Below, piece by piece: positions 43,939 through 64,000 of a stretch of 64,000 bases of DNA. The notes under the pieces were generated by a model. That model did not search any database and was not told the DNA's origin. It saw only the letters and a program-made list of their open reading frames with translations. Within the stretch, counting starts at the first letter, position 1; every line of letters begins with the position of its first letter. The position numbers and the translations under genes were made by a program. Location of the stretch: NCBI RefSeq assembly GCF_900089605.1, contig NZ_LT594324.1, positions 1,240,001 through 1,304,000 of the forward strand. Reading direction: 5' to 3'. The stretch comes from Micromonospora narathiwatensis. GTDB taxonomy: Bacteria > Actinomycetota > Actinomycetes > Mycobacteriales > Micromonosporaceae.

Positions 43939-44883
43939 GTGCGCACCTGGCAGGGATCCCGCATCGCCGGGCTCGGGTACTACCAACCGCCGCGGGTACT
44001 CACCAACGAGCAACTCTCCCAACTGGTCGACACCGACGACGCGTGGATCCGCAGCCGGGTCGGCATCCAGCAGCGGCACGTCGCGGAGGAGCAGTCGGTG
44101 GCGGACATGGCGACCGCCGCCGCCGGCAAGGCGCTCGGCGCGGCCGGCGTACAGCCCGGGGAGGTGGACCTGGTGGTGGTCGCCACCTGTACGTCCATCG
44201 ACCGGGTGCCCAACGTGGCGAGCCGGGTCGCCGCGAGCCTGGACATGGCGGGGCAGGCCGCCTACGACATCAACACCGCCTGCTCCGGCTTCTCCTACGC
44301 GCTCGCCACCGCCGACCACGCCATCCGTGCCGGCGCCGCCGGCACCGCGCTGGTGGTCGGGGCGGAACGGCTGACCGATTTCATCGACTGGCAGGACCGC
44401 AGCACCTGCATCCTCTTCGGCGACGGTGCGGGGGCGGCGGTCCTGGTCGGCGCCGACGAGCCGGGCGTCGGCCCGGTGGTGTGGGGCGGGTCCGCCCAAC
44501 GCGGGCCGGCGATCCGGATCGAGGGCCGCGAGGCGCGGATCGCGCAGGACGGCCAGACCGTGTTCCACTGGGCCACCACCGCGCTCGCGCCGATCGCGGA
44601 GGAGGCCTGCCTGCGGGCCGGCATCAAGCCGGCGGAGCTGGCCGGGTTCGTGCCGCACCAGGCGAACCTACGCATCATCAACTCGGTCGCCCGGGATCTC
44701 GGGGTCGAGCAGGCCGTCATCGCCCGGGACATCGTCTCGTCCGGCAACACCTCGTCGGCGAGCACGCCGATCGCCCTGGCCAAGCTGGTGGAGCGGCGGG
44801 AGGTGCCCAGCGGCGCCCCGGTGCTGCTGCTCGGCTTCGGCGGCGGCCTAACCTACGCCGGCCAGGTCATCCGCTGCCCCTGA
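43939..44883 (+). CDS. 3-oxoacyl-ACP synthase III (KAS III, FabH-like)
   Basis: 314 residues from GTG 43939, preceded by AAGGAG. FabH hallmarks: IAGLGYYQPPRVLTNEQL, AYDINTACSGFSYALATA with catalytic Cys, DRSTCILFGDGAGAAVL, FVPHQANLRI with His and SSGNTSSAST with Asn. KAS III enzymes start chains from acyl-CoA and malonyl-ACP, so this gene likely primes chains for the KS pairs in the operon. It is the last gene of the operon, and the inverted repeat at 44895 follows its stop by 11 bp. Confidence 0.93.
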   Translation: MRTWQGSRIAGLGYYQPPRVLTNEQLSQLVDTDDAWIRSRVGIQQRHVAEEQSVADMATAAAGKALGAAGVQPGEVDLVVVATCTSIDRVPNVASRVAASLDMAGQAAYDINTACSGFSYALATADHAIRAGAAGTALVVGAERLTDFIDWQDRSTCILFGDGAGAAVLVGADEPGVGPVVWGGSAQRGPAIRIEGREARIAQDGQTVFHWATTALAPIAEEACLRAGIKPAELAGFVPHQANLRIINSVARDLGVEQAVIARDIVSSGNTSSASTPIALAKLVERREVPSGAPVLLLGFGGGLTYAGQVIRCP

Positions 44884-44894
44884 GATCCCCTGGA

Positions 44895-44978
44895 CCTCCC
44901 GCGATCTTGCACTTCCGGTCGCCGAGATGCGAGCTTTCAGCCGATTCACGGTGGCCGTAACTGCAAGATCGCGGGAGG
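44895..44978. repeat. 17-bp perfect inverted repeat with 50-nt loop
   Basis: CCTCCCGCGATCTTGCA (44895-44911) and TGCAAGATCGCGGGAGG (44962-44978) are perfect complements. The element starts 11 bp after the KAS III stop, so it could act as terminator, and its look (small, palindromic, non-coding) matches dispersed palindromic repeats that I associate with Micromonospora intergenic DNA. Confidence 0.75.
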
Positions 44979-45415
44979 CGGTGGGGGTGGGGGCAGCAGG
45001 GCGGGGCGCGGCAACACGCCGGGGTGTGCCCCGGGTGTTGGTGGGTCGCTGGGCCGAGGTCGTCGGGCCCTGGTCCGCGGGCCACGCCCTGCTGCGGTGC
45101 GAATCTGGGCGGCCTCTCGTGGCGGCCGCCGGTGTCGCACGGGAACCAGCCTGTCAGGCCGCCCTCGAACCAGGATCGACCGTGGCTCGACGGCGACCGG
45201 ACCGCCGCCCGACGGGGACGCGGCCTGACCGCCGGCAGTCGACCCGACCGGCGGCTCGAGCCGCCTGCTAGTCGTCCCCGATCCCGATCCGAGCCCACCC
45301 CGAGGCGGGTGACCGACCGTGGGCGGGCGTCCCATGCCCCGCCGCGTCACCTGACGTGAGCCGCCGGGCCTCCTTCGAGCCGGACCGGGAGTACGAGTGA
45401 TGTTCCAGTGCGGAA
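44979..45415. other. Intergenic spacer between ketosynthase and SbnA/NRPS operons
   Basis: About 440 bp. It opens with a G-quadruplex-capable run (GGGGG-T-GGGGG-CAGCA-GGG-C-GGGG at 44983-45006). A weak GC-rich hairpin lies near 45012-45042. No ORF with coding character was found. The promoter of the diaminopropionate/NRPS operon should lie at its right end. Confidence 0.5.
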
Positions 45416-46414
45416 GTGATAGCCGTGAGCCGTGAGGCCCTGCTGGGCCGCCTGGCCATGGTCGGGCGGGCGATGCCACGTACCCCGCTGGTGCAGCTGC
45501 GTCACGACCGGCTGGACCTGTACGCCAAGTTGGAGTACGTCAACCCGAACGGCAGCTCCAAGGACCGCTCGGCGTACTGGATCCTGAAGCGGGCGGTCGA
45601 GCGCGGCGACGTCACCGAGCGGACCACCATCGTGGAGTCGTCCTCGGGCAACTTCGCCATCTCGCTCGCCTCGTTCTGCCGCTGGATCGGGCTGCCCTTC
45701 GTCCCGGTGATCGACCCGAACGTCAACGCCAGCACCGAGGCGTTCCTGCGCCGGTTGTGCGACCGGGTGGAGAAGGTCACCGAGCCGGACGCTACGGGAG
45801 GGTACCTGTCCACCCGGTTGCGCCGGGTGGAGGAACTGCGGGCGGAGCTGTCCTCGGTCTACTGGCCCAACCAGTACGCCAACCCGGACGCCCTGGCGGC
45901 GCACGACCTGCTGACCGGTGCCGAACTCTGCATGGACCTGCCCCGCATCGACTACCTCTTCGTCGGGGTCAGCACCGGCGGCACCATCGCCGGACTGTCC
46001 ACCCGGCTCAAGCGGCTCCGCCCGGACGCCTGGGTGGTCGCCGTCGACGCCGAGGGGTCGGTCATCTTCGGCAGCCCGCCGGCCAAGCGGCGCCTGCCCG
46101 GGCTGGGCTCCAGCATCGTGCCGCCCCTGGTCGGCAAGGCCAGCATCGACGACGTGATGATCGTGTCCGAGGTGGACGCCGTACGGGGCTGCCACGAGCT
46201 GTTCGAGCGGCACGGACTGTACGCGGGCGGCTCCACCGGCAGCGTCTACAGCGCGATCGAGCGGTACTTCGCCGACCATCGGGGACCGCGCCCGACCGTC
46301 GCCTTCCTGTGTGCCGACCGAGGCACCGGTTACGCCGACACCGTGTACGACCCGGAGTGGGTCGCCCGGTTCGTCGCCCAACGCGACCGCGGTCAGTCCG
46401 TGGCGCTGGTCTGA
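45416..46414 (+). CDS. sbnA: SbnA-like 2,3-diaminopropionate biosynthesis protein (PLP synthase)
   Basis: 332 residues from GTG 45416 (GTG 45425 also possible). Cysteine-synthase-fold PLP enzyme: PLP Lys49 in YVNPNGSSKDRSA, ESSSGNFAISLASF (substrate loop), VGVSTGGTIAGLS (phosphate loop). SbnA makes N-(1-amino-1-carboxyethyl)-type conjugates from O-phosphoserine and glutamate. The gene is followed 13 bp later by an SbnB-like gene; the pair is diagnostic for L-2,3-diaminopropionate supply, as in staphyloferrin B, viomycin-type and related peptides. The product is presumably used by the adjacent NRPS. Confidence 0.92.
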   Translation: MIAVSREALLGRLAMVGRAMPRTPLVQLRHDRLDLYAKLEYVNPNGSSKDRSAYWILKRAVERGDVTERTTIVESSSGNFAISLASFCRWIGLPFVPVIDPNVNASTEAFLRRLCDRVEKVTEPDATGGYLSTRLRRVEELRAELSSVYWPNQYANPDALAAHDLLTGAELCMDLPRIDYLFVGVSTGGTIAGLSTRLKRLRPDAWVVAVDAEGSVIFGSPPAKRRLPGLGSSIVPPLVGKASIDDVMIVSEVDAVRGCHELFERHGLYAGGSTGSVYSAIERYFADHRGPRPTVAFLCADRGTGYADTVYDPEWVARFVAQRDRGQSVALV

Positions 46415-46427
46415 GAGGAACCTCAGC

Positions 46428-47450
46428 ATGACCGAGACCCACCCACCGAGCGTCCAGCCGTTCACGGTGGTGACCGCGGCCGAGGTGGCGGCGGCCATCG
46501 AGGCCGACCGGCCCGCGTGCCTGGACGCGGTACGCCGCGCCTACCTCACCCACGACGAGGCGGCCACGGCGTTGCCGCACAGCAGCTTCCTGCGCTTCCC
46601 GCAACTGCCCCGGGACCGGATCATCGCCCTGCCCGCCTACCTCGGCGGCGAGTTCGACGTGGCCGGCATCAAGTGGATCGCCAGCTTCCCCGGCAACACC
46701 GCGCACGGCATCCCGCGGGCCTCGGCGGTGCTGCTCCTCAACGACCTGGCCACCGGCTACCCGTACGCCTGCCTGGAGTCCTCGCTGATCTCCGCGACCC
46801 GGACCGCGGCGTCCGCGGTGCTCGGCGCCGAGGAACTGGTCGGCGGCCGGCGGGTGGCCAGCGTCGGCTTCATCGGCACCGGCCTGATCGCCGAGCACGT
46901 CCGCCGCTTCCTGCGCGACCTCGACTGGGAGATCGGCGAGTACCGGCTCTTCGACCTGGACCCGGCGGCGGCCGAGCGGTTCGCCGCCACCGTGCAGGCC
47001 GACGGGGTGGGCGCGGTCAAGGTGGTGCCCGAGGCCGCCGACGCCTTCGCCGCCGACCTCGTGGTGCTCGCCACCGTGGCCGGCGAGCCGCACCTGCACG
47101 ACCCGGCGCTGCTCGCCCACCGCCCGGTGGTGCTGCACCTGTCCCTGCGCGACCTGTCGCCGGAGATCGTGCTCGCCGCGCAGAACATCACCGACGACGT
47201 CGACCACGCGGTCCGCGAGCGGACCTCGCTGCACCTGGCCGAACAGCGGGTCGGCCACCGGGACTTCGTCGACGGCACCATCGCCGACGTGCTGCGCGGC
47301 CGGGTCCGTCGGGACCCGGACCGGGCCGCGGTCTTCGCGCCGTTCGGCCTCGGGGTGCTCGACCTCGCCGTCGGGGCGTGGGCCTTCGACCGGGTACGCG
47401 CCGCCGGCGGCGGCCGGACCGTCGCCGACTTCTTCCCGCCGGCGAACTGA
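46428..47450 (+). CDS. sbnB: SbnB-like dehydrogenase (ornithine-cyclodeaminase family)
   Basis: 340 residues; ATG 46428 follows AGAGGAA. OCD/mu-crystallin family. The Rossmann NAD site is VASVGFIGTGLIAEHVRRF, preceded by LAYLGG-type entry (ALPAYLGGEFDVAGIKWIASF, visible as AYLGGEFDVAGIKWIASFPG) and SLISATRTAAASAVL-like RTAASAVLGAE. SbnB oxidatively cleaves the SbnA product to release L-2,3-diaminopropionate and 2-oxoglutarate. Tightly linked to sbnA. No other use of diaminopropionate is seen in the window apart from the NRPS. Confidence 0.92.
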   Translation: MTETHPPSVQPFTVVTAAEVAAAIEADRPACLDAVRRAYLTHDEAATALPHSSFLRFPQLPRDRIIALPAYLGGEFDVAGIKWIASFPGNTAHGIPRASAVLLLNDLATGYPYACLESSLISATRTAASAVLGAEELVGGRRVASVGFIGTGLIAEHVRRFLRDLDWEIGEYRLFDLDPAAAERFAATVQADGVGAVKVVPEAADAFAADLVVLATVAGEPHLHDPALLAHRPVVLHLSLRDLSPEIVLAAQNITDDVDHAVRERTSLHLAEQRVGHRDFVDGTIADVLRGRVRRDPDRAAVFAPFGLGVLDLAVGAWAFDRVRAAGGGRTVADFFPPAN

Positions 47451-47464
47451 GCGAGGGGGCGGCA

Positions 47465-48427
<963 letters not shown>

Positions 48428-48429
48428 GC

Positions 48430-48509
48430 GAGCGTCAGCGAGCGAATCATCGGTACAGCGCTGTGGTGGCTCATGCCGACGCCGAGCGTAGCGAGGTGGC
48501 GGCATGAGC
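48430..48509 (+). repeat. 80-bp insertion flanked by 9-bp direct repeat GGCATGAGC
   Basis: GGCATGAGC occurs at 48421-48429, containing the ATPase stop, and again at 48501-48509, containing the permease start. The 71 bp between carry gagcgt...gagcgaatcat and gccgagcgtagcgagg, a gagcg/gagcgaatca-type motif that I associate with dispersed actinomycete elements. Removing 80 bp restores a classic ATGA stop-start overlap. The pattern fits insertion of a small repeat with duplication of the target or of its own end. Confidence 0.65.
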
Positions 48510-49292
48510 ACTCTCGCCGTCGAGACGTCGGCCCTGGTCGGCCGGCACCTGCGCCACCTCTCCCGGGTGCCGATGCGGCTGCTCGGCGTGACCGTGATGC
48601 CGGTCGCGTACGTGGTGATCTTCGGTTACCTCTTCGGCAGCGTCATCGACGTTCAGGGCGGCGGCTACCGGGAGTTCCTGATGGCCGGCATCTTCGCCCA
48701 GATGATGCTCACCAACCTGCAACACACCGCGCTCGGCGTCGTCGACGACCTGGGCAACGGGATCGACGACCGGTTCCGGTCGCTGCCCATCGCCGGGCTC
48801 GCCGTACCGCTGGCCCGGACCGTGGCCGACCTCACCCGGGTGGTGGTCGCCTGCGTCGCCATGGCGGTGGTGGGCTTCGCGATGGGCTGGCGGACGCACG
48901 CCGCGGCGCCGCAGGTGCTCGCCGGCTTCGGGCTGTTGCTGCTGCTCGGCTTCGCCGCCTCCTGGCTCGGCGTCCTCCTCGGGCTGCGGCTGCGTTCCGC
49001 CGAGGCGGTCAGCGCGGTGGCCTTCCTCGTCGTCATGCCGATGACGTTCCTGTCCAACGCGTTCATCCCGCTGCGCGGGCTGCCGGACTGGCTGCGCGCG
49101 GTGTGCGAGTGGAACCCGCTGTCGGCCGTCGTCGCCGCCTGCCGGGACCTGTTCGGCAACCCGGGCTCGGCCGGCGACGCCCTGCCGATGCGGCACCCGG
49201 TCGCCGCCTCGCTGCTGCTGATCTGCGCGCTGCTGGTGATCAGCGCGACGCTGGCCACCCACGCCTACCGGGCGGCCGCCCGGGGGCGCTGA
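48504..49292 (+). CDS. ABC transporter permease (DrrB-like)
   Basis: 262 residues from ATG 48504. ABC-2 type exporter permease with about six hydrophobic segments: RLLGVTVMPVAYVVIFGYLFG, FLMAGIFAQMMLTNL, VVVACVAMAVVGFAMGW, LLLLLGFAASWLGVLLGL, AVAFLVVMPMTFLSNAFIPL and SLLLICALLVISATLA. The stretch SNAFIPLRGLPDWLR is the ABC-2 family signature. It forms the export channel with the ATPase upstream. Runs in the same direction as, and 115 bp before, the NRPS gene. Confidence 0.93.
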   Translation: MSTLAVETSALVGRHLRHLSRVPMRLLGVTVMPVAYVVIFGYLFGSVIDVQGGGYREFLMAGIFAQMMLTNLQHTALGVVDDLGNGIDDRFRSLPIAGLAVPLARTVADLTRVVVACVAMAVVGFAMGWRTHAAAPQVLAGFGLLLLLGFAASWLGVLLGLRLRSAEAVSAVAFLVVMPMTFLSNAFIPLRGLPDWLRAVCEWNPLSAVVAACRDLFGNPGSAGDALPMRHPVAASLLLICALLVISATLATHAYRAAARGR

Positions 49293-49407
49293 CCCCCGGA
49301 GACCCGCCGGCCGCCCGCCCACTCCCCCAGAGGGCCGGGCGGCCGGACGGTCACCCCACCGAGCATCCAGCCACCCGCGAACACGTCCGTAGCTCCGGAG
49401 GACTGCT

Positions 49408-58701
<9,294 letters not shown>

Positions 58702-58703
58702 CA

Positions 58704-61700
58704 ATGGTGAAGCAGTCACGCGTCGAGGACATCCTGCCGCTGTCACCGTTGCAGCAGGGGTTGCTGTTCCACGCGCTGTACGACGGCTCGGCGTCGGACC
58801 TCTACACCGTGCAGTTCGCGTTGGACCTGACCGGCCCGGTCGACGGCGACCGGATGCGCCGCGCCCTCGGCGCGATCCTGGCCCGGCACGCCAACCTGCG
58901 GGTCGGCATCCGGCAGCGCAAGACCGGGGAGTCGGTCGCGGTGGTGCCCCGCGAGGTCGCCCCGGCGTGGCAGGAGCACGACCTGACCGGCCACGACACG
59001 GTGGACCGCGACGACGAGGTGGCCCGGCTGCTCGCCGCCGACCGCACCGCCGGGTTCGACCTGGCCCGCCCGCCGCTGCTGCGCGCCGCGCTGATCCGGA
59101 CCGGGCCGGAGCGGGCGAAGCTGGTGCTCACCAACCACCACGTGCTGCTCGACGGCTGGTCGATGCCGCTGCTGGCGAAGGAGCTGTTCGCGCACTACGC
59201 CGCCGGCGGGCAGGACCGTACGCTGCCACCGGTCACCCCGTACCGCGACTACCTCGGCTGGCTCGACCGGCAGGACCGGGCCGCCGCCGAGCGGGCCTGG
59301 CGGGACGCGCTGCGCGGGCTGGCCGGGCCGACCCTGCTCGTACCGGCCGACCCGGCGCGGCCCCCGGCCGCACCCGAACAGCTCACCGTGCCCCTGCCCG
59401 CCGACCTCACCGCCGGGCTCACCGCCGCCGCCCGCCGGCTCGGCGTCACCCTCAACACCGTCGTCCAGGGTGCCTGGGCGCTGCTGCTCGGCACGCTCAC
59501 CGGCGACGACGACCTGGTCTTCGGCGCCACCGTCGCCGGCCGGCCGCCGGAGCTGCCCGGTGTCGAGTCGATGCTCGGGCTGTTCATCAACACCGTGCCG
59601 GTGCGGATCCGGCTCGACCCGGCCGAGCCCCTGGCCGCGCTGCTGGCCCGGGTGCAGGACGAGCAGTCGGCGCTGATGGCGCACCAGCACGTCGGCCTCG
59701 CCGAGATCCGCCGGCTGGCCGGCACCGGCGACGGCGACCTGTTCGACACGCTGACCGTGTTCGAGAACTACCCCCTCGACCCGGCCGCGCTGGACCTGCC
59801 CGGCACCGGGCTGCGGGTTACCGCCGTCGCCGGCCACGACGCCACCCACTACCCGCTGACCCTGGCCGTGCTGCCGGGTGAGCGGCTCACCCTGCGGCTG
59901 GACCACCGGCCGGACCTGCTGGACGGAGCGGCCGCCCGGCGTGTCGCCGACCGCCTGGTCCGCCTGCTCACCGCCGTCGTCGACGCGCCGCAGACCCCGG
60001 TCGGCACACTCGACGCGCTCGACGACGCCGAGCGCGCGACCGTCCTCGGCACCTGGGCCGCCGGGCCGCCGGCCGTGCCGGCGCGTACCTTCCCCGAGCT
60101 GTTCGCCGCCCAGGTCGCGGCCCGACCGCAGGCCCCGGCCCTGATCGGCGAAGACGACACCATGTCGTACGCCGAGGTGGACGAGGCCGCCGACCGGCTG
60201 GCCCGGCTGCTCATCGAGCACGGCGTCGGCCCCGAGCGGGTGGTCGCCCTCGCCCTGCCGCGCAGCCCGGAACTGGTCACCGCCGCGCTCGCGGTCAGCA
60301 AGGCCGGCGGCGCCTGGCTGCCGGTCGACCCGGACTACCCGGCGGACCGGATCGCGTTCATGCTCACCGACGCCCGGCCGGTGCTGGTGGCCACCCTGAC
60401 CGGGATCGAGCTGCCCGACGTCGACGTGCCCCGGCTGCCGCTCGACGAGCCGTCCACCGTGGCCGCCTGGTCGGCCCGGCCCGCCGGCCCGGTCACCGAC
60501 GCCGAACGCGCCGCCCCGTTGCGGCCCGAGCACCCCGCGTACCTCATCTACACCTCCGGTTCGACCGGCCGGCCGAAGGGCGTGCTGGTCACCCACGCCG
60601 GGCTGCCCGGCTTCACCGCCGCGATCGTGACCGGCTTCGACGTCGACGCCACCAGCCGGGTGCTCCAGTTCTCCTCGCCCAGCTTCGACGCGTCGGTGCT
60701 GGAACTCTGCGCCGCCTTCGGCGCCGGGGCGGCGCTGGTCGTACCGCCGTCCGGGCCGCTGGTGGGCGACGACCTGGCCGCCGTGCTGATCGGCCAGCAG
60801 GTGACCCACGCGCTCATCCCGCCGGCCGCGCTCGCCGGCCTGCCCGACGTGGCGCCGCCGGTGCTGCGCACCCTGGTCGTCGGCGGCGACGCCTGCGGCG
60901 AGGACCTCGTCGCCCGGTTCGCGCCGGGCCGGCGCATGGTCAACGCGTACGGGCCGACCGAGATCACCGTCGCCGCGACGCTCAGCGCGCCGCTGGTGCC
61001 CGGTGCCGGGGCCCCGCCGATCGGCGGCCCGGTCGTGGGTGCCCGGGCGTACGTCCTCGACCGGTTCCTGCGCCCGGTGCCGCCCGGTGTGCCGGGTGAG
61101 CTGTACATCGCCGGGACCGGGCTGGCCCGCGGCTACCTGGACCGGCCGGCGCTGACCGCCGAGCGGTTCGTGGCGGACCCGTACGGCGCCGAGCCCGGCG
61201 GGCGGATGTACCGCACCGGCGACCTGGTGCGCTGGCGCGCCGACGGGACGCTGGAGTTCGTCGGCCGGGCCGACGCCCAGGTGAAGATCCGTGGCTTCCG
61301 GGTCGAGCCGGGCGAGATCGAGTCGGTGCTGTCCCGCCACCCGGCCGTCGCGCAGGTCGCGGTCATCGCGCGGGAGGACCAGCCGGGCGTGAAGCGCCTG
61401 GTCGGGTACGTGGTGCCGGTCGCCGGCGCGCTGGTCGACCCGGCCGCGCTGCGGGCGCACGTCGGCGCGAGCCTGCCCGAGTACATGGTGCCGGCGGCCG
61501 TCGTCGGCCTGCGGGCGCTGCCGCTGACCCCGAGCGGGAAGCTGGACCGGCGGGCGTTGCCGGCCCCCGGATTCACCGGCGCGGGTGGTGGCCGGGCCCC
61601 GGCCAACGAGCGCGAGGCGCTGCTCGCCGGGCTCTTCGCCGAGGTGCTCGGGTTGGACGCGGTGGGCGTCGACGAGAGCTTCTTCGACCTCGGCGGCGAC

Positions 61701-64000
61701 AGCATCGTGTCGATCCAACTGGTCAGCCGGGCCCGCAAGGCGGGGCTGTCGTTCAGCCCCCGGGACGTCTTCGTGCACCGCACCGTGGCCGCCCTCGCCA
61801 CCGCCGCGGCGGCGGACGACGCCGCGCCGGCACCCGTCGAGGACGGTACGGGTGAGGTGCCGCTGGCCCCGATCGTGCACTGGCTGCGCGAGCGGGGCGG
61901 CCCGATCGACGGCTTCCACCAGTCGATGCTGGTCAACAGCCCGGCCGGGCTGCGGTCGGAGCATCTGGTCGCGGCCGTGCAGGCGCTGGTCGACCACCAC
62001 GACGCGCTGCGGCTGCGGCTGGTCCGCGACGAGCCGGGCGGCTGGCGGCAGGTGATCGGCGCGCGGGGCAGCGTGGCCGCCGCCGAGTTGGTGACCCGGG
62101 TCGACGCGGCCGGCCTGGACGCCGACGAGCTGCGGGCGCTGATCGAGGAGCAGGCCAAGGGCGTGCAGGCCCGGCTGGCCCCGGGCGCCGGGCGGGTCCT
62201 GCGGGCGATGTGGTTCGACGCCGGCCCCGACCGCCCCGGCCGGCTCCTGCTGGCCCTGCACCACCTGGTCGTCGACGGGGTGTCGTGGCGGATCCTGCTG
62301 CCCGACCTGGCCGCCGCCGCGCAGGCGGTCGCCGCTGGGCGTACCCCTGAACTGGAACCCGTGCGGACGTCGCTGCGCCGCTTCGCGGAACAACTGGTCG
62401 CCGAGGCCGCGCGTCCGGAGCGGACCGCCGAACTGGACGGTTGGCTGGACCGGCTCGGCGCGGCCGAGACCCCGCTCGCCGGGCGGCCGCTCGACCCGTC
62501 CCGGGACACCGTGGACACCGGCCGGCTGCTGACCGTCACCCTGCCCGCGGAGCGCACCGCGCCGCTGCTGACCCGGGTGCCGGCGGCCTTCCACGGCCGG
62601 GTCAACGACGTGCTGCTCACCGCGCTCGCCCTCGCGGTCGGCCGGTGGCGGCACCGGCGCGGCGAGCCGGACGCGGCCGGTCTGCTCGTCGACCTGGAGG
62701 GGCACGGCCGGGAGGAACTCGCGGCCGGCCTGGACCTGTCCCGCACCGTCGGCTGGTTCACCACCATGTATCCGGTCCGGCTCGACCTCGGCCGGCTCGA
62801 CCTGGCCGAGGCGTTCGCCGGCGGCGCCGCCGCCGGCCGCGCGGTCAAGCGGGTCAAGGAGCAGCTGCGCGCGGTGCCGGACAACGGCATCGGGTACGGC
62901 CTGCTGCGGCACCTCAACGCCGACACCGCCCGCCGGCTGGCCGACCTGCCGGCCGCGCAGATCGGCTTCAACTACCTCGGCCGGTTCGCCACCGCCGACG
63001 GCGGGGACACCGACTGGGCGGTCGCCGCCGACACCCAGGCCCTCGGGGGCGGAGCGGACGGCGCGCTGCCGGTGCCGCACGCCGTCGAGGTCAACGCGGT
63101 CACCCGGGACCACGCCGACGGCCCCCGGCTGTCGGCGACGTTCTCCTGGCCGCAGAGCCTGCTCGGCGAGGCCGAGGTACGCGAGCTGGCCGACGACTGG
63201 TTGGCCGCGCTGGACGCCCTGGTGGAGCACGCCGCCGCCCCCGGCGCCGGTGGGCACACCCCGTCCGACCTGCTGCTGGCCCTGTCGCAGGAGGAGATCG
63301 AGGCGATCGAGGCCGCCCAGCCGGCCGCGAGCGACCTGCTGCCGCTCTCCGCCTTGCAGGAGGGGCTGCTGTTCCACGCCCTGTACGACGGCCCGGACCG
63401 CGACGTCTACACCGTGCAGCTCTGTTTCGACCTGGCCGGTGAGCTGGACGCGGTGGGCCTGCGCGACGCCGCCGACGCCCTGCTGGCCCGGCACGCCAAC
63501 CTGCGGGCCGCGTTCCGCCAGCGTTCCTCCGGCGAGTCGGTGCAGGTGGTGGTGGACGGGATCCGTGCCGGCTGGCGGGAACACGACCTGCGGGAGCTGG
63601 CCGGCGACGGGCAGGCCGACCGGGTTCGCGAGCTGCTCGCCGCCGACCGGGCCGAGGGCTTCGACCTCAGCCGCCCGCCGCTGCTGCGGTTCACCCTGCT
63701 GCGACTGGGCGACACCGCGTACCGGCTGGTGCTCACCAACCACCACATCCTGCTCGACGGCTGGTCGGTGCCGACGCTGATGCGGGAGCTGCTCGCCCTG
63801 TACGCCGCGGACGGCGACGACCGGCAGCTGCCCCGGGTGGCGCCCTACCGCGACTACCTGGCCTGGCTCGGCGCCCAGGACCGGGCGACCGCCGAGCGGG
63901 CCTGGGCCGACGCCCTCGCCGGCCTGGCCGAGCCGACCCTGCTCGCCCCGGCCGACCCGGGCCGGGCCCCGGAACTGCCCGACCGGATCACCGTCGACCT
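58704..64000 (+). CDS. Non-ribosomal peptide synthetase, C-A-T-E-C..., runs off right edge
   Basis: About 1765 residues visible from ATG 58704, two bases after the previous stop, with GGGAG upstream; no stop is reached. C3 ~8-430 ([12 protein letters not shown]), A3 ~465-950 ([26 protein letters not shown]), T3 with [11 protein letters not shown] (nt ~61680-61710), E3 nt ~61860-63290 ([20 protein letters not shown]), then C4 from ~63325 ([12 protein letters not shown]). Hand-aligned A3 code D-A-L-L-V-G-A-V-A suggests a hydrophobic, possibly aromatic, residue (low confidence). The N-terminal [20 protein letters not shown] accepts the chain from the first NRPS. More modules must follow beyond the window. 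Confidence 0.95.
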   Translation, partial: MVKQSRVEDILPLSPLQQGLLFHALYDGSASDLYTVQFALDLTGPVDGDRMRRALGAILARHANLRVGIRQRKTGESVAVVPREVAPAWQEHDLTGHDTVDRDDEVARLLAADRTAGFDLARPPLLRAALIRTGPERAKLVLTNHHVLLDGWSMPLLAKELFAHYAAGGQDRTLPPVTPYRDYLGWLDRQDRAAAERAWRDALRGLAGPTLLVPADPARPPAAPEQLTVPLPADLTAGLTAAARRLGVTLNTVVQGAWALLLGTLTGDDDLVFGATVAGRPPELPGVESMLGLFINTVPVRIRLDPAEPLAALLARVQDEQSALMAHQHVGLAEIRRLAGTGDGDLFDTLTVFENYPLDPAALDLPGTGLRVTAVAGHDATHYPLTLAVLPGERLTLRLDHRPDLLDGAAARRVADRLVRLLTAVVDAPQTPVGTLDALDDAERATVLGTWAAGPPAVPARTFPELFAAQVAARPQAPALIGEDDTMSYAEVDEAADRLARLLIEHGVGPERVVALALPRSPELVTAALAVSKAGGAWLPVDPDYPADRIAFMLTDARPVLVATLTGIELPDVDVPRLPLDEPSTVAAWSARPAGPVTDAERAAPLRPEHPAYLIYTSGSTGRPKGVLVTHAGLPGFTAAIVTGFDVDATSRVLQFSSPSFDASVLELCAAFGAGAALVVPPSGPLVGDDLAAVLIGQQVTHALIPPAALAGLPDVAPPVLRTLVVGGDACGEDLVARFAPGRRMVNAYGPTEITVAATLSAPLVPGAGAPPIGGPVVGARAYVLDRFLRPVPPGVPGELYIAGTGLARGYLDRPALTAERFVADPYGAEPGGRMYRTGDLVRWRADGTLEFVGRADAQVKIRGFRVEPGEIESVLSRHPAVAQVAVIAREDQPGVKRLVGYVVPVAGALVDPAALRAHVGASLPEYMVPAAVVGLRALPLTPSGKLDRRALPAPGFTGAGGGRAPANEREALLAGLFAEVLGLDAVGVDESFFDLGGDSIVSIQLVSRARKAGLSFSPRDVFVHRTVAALATAAAADDAAPAPVEDGTGEVPLAPIVHWLRERGGPIDGFHQSMLVNSPAGLRSEHLVAAVQALVDHHDALRLRLVRDEPGGWRQVIGARGSVAAAELVTRVDAAGLDADELRALIEEQAKGVQARLAPGAGRVLRAMWFDAGPDRPGRLLLALHHLVVDGVSWRILLPDLAAAAQAVAAGRTPELEPVRTSLRRFAEQLVAEAARPERTAELDGWLDRLGAAETPLAGRPLDPSRDTVDTGRLLTVTLPAERTAPLLTRVPAAFHGRVNDVLLTALALAVGRWRHRRGEPDAAGLLVDLEGHGREELAAGLDLSRTVGWFTTMYPVRLDLGRLDLAEAFAGGAAAGRAVKRVKEQLRAVPDNGIGYGLLRHLNADTARRLADLPAAQIGFNYLGRFATADGGDTDWAVAADTQALGGGADGALPVPHAVEVNAVTRDHADGPRLSATFSWPQSLLGEAEVRELADDWLAALDALVEHAAAPGAGGHTPSDLLLALSQEEIEAIEAAQPAASDLLPLSALQEGLLFHALYDGPDRDVYTVQLCFDLAGELDAVGLRDAADALLARHANLRAAFRQRSSGESVQVVVDGIRAGWREHDLRELAGDGQADRVRELLAADRAEGFDLSRPPLLRFTLLRLGDTAYRLVLTNHHILLDGWSVPTLMRELLALYAADGDDRQLPRVAPYRDYLAWLGAQDRATAERAWADALAGLAEPTLLAPADPGRAPELPDRITVD

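Noticed and set aside
44927..45271. 114-residue ORF in the spacer after KAS III
   Set aside because: It starts inside the palindromic element, has no Shine-Dalgarno sequence and Arg/Pro/Ala-rich random composition.
58743..63746. 1667-residue open frame on the minus strand
   Set aside because: Antisense shadow of the second NRPS; the real gene runs rightward from 58704 and is open to the window end.

Overview
High-GC, leaderless-start-rich DNA with dense GTG starts, four-base ATGA/GTGA gene overlaps, SARP and AfsR-type regulators and large NRPS genes points to a filamentous actinomycete; the intergenic CGCGATCTTGCA-type palindrome and the gagcgagcg...gagcgaatcat element suggest Micromonosporaceae (Micromonospora-like), but that is inference from pattern memory. 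No rRNA, tRNA or CRISPR array was seen.

Region A (1-13.6 kb) is accessory DNA. A left-truncated group II intron with its reverse transcriptase is followed by gene debris (an N-terminal MBL-fold stub and a twice-frameshifted FAD oxidase) and a DUF5959 gene. Next come a DUF3800 gene and a three-gene leftward operon of two large P-loop GTPases plus a coiled-coil/single-TM protein. A 513-aa protein with a hydrophobic C-terminal region is transcribed divergently from the GTPases. A DUF1801 protein, an AhpD-like protein and an XRE/NB-ARC/TPR regulator complete the region.

Region B (13.6-32.4 kb) is a biosynthetic locus with an unusual enzyme set. It encodes a stand-alone acyl carrier protein, a PLP (fold III) amino-acid decarboxylase, a P450, two SUMF1/FGE-fold proteins, an LLM flavin monooxygenase, a radical SAM enzyme, a complete B12-dependent glutamate mutase (sigma, epsilon and reactivating ATPase), two ATP-grasp ligases, an MFS exporter, an AMP-forming ligase and a FemAB-like GNAT. 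My reading is that glutamate is rearranged to 3-methylaspartate, an amino acid is loaded on the ACP, decarboxylated and oxidised there, and then coupled by amide ligases. This combines the logic of the butirosin side-chain pathway (BtrI/J/K/O) and of the vicenistatin beta-amino-acid pathway (VinH/I/L/N/O). The final product is not predictable.

Region C (32.7-37 kb) holds an SRPBCC protein and regulators: a SARP activator with a palindrome upstream, and a NarL-type two-component pair converging on it across a 13-bp inverted repeat. A four-TM membrane protein follows.

Region D (37.1-64 kb) is an NRPS lipopeptide-like cluster. An eight-gene, tightly overlapped operon encodes four ketosynthase-fold proteins (two with intact Cys-His-His, two without), an alpha/beta hydrolase, a double hot-dog protein, a DsbA/HCCA-isomerase-like protein and a KAS III. 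It carries no ACP, ketoreductase or AT. After a spacer holding a 17-bp inverted repeat and a G-quadruplex motif come SbnA- and SbnB-like genes for L-2,3-diaminopropionate, a DrrAB-like ABC exporter and two NRPS genes: C-A-T-E-C-A-T-E, then C-A-T-E-C running off the right edge. Every complete module carries an epimerase. The second A domain reads as serine; the first and third are unassigned. The first C domain resembles initiating C domains, so an acyl cap from the ketosynthase operon is plausible.
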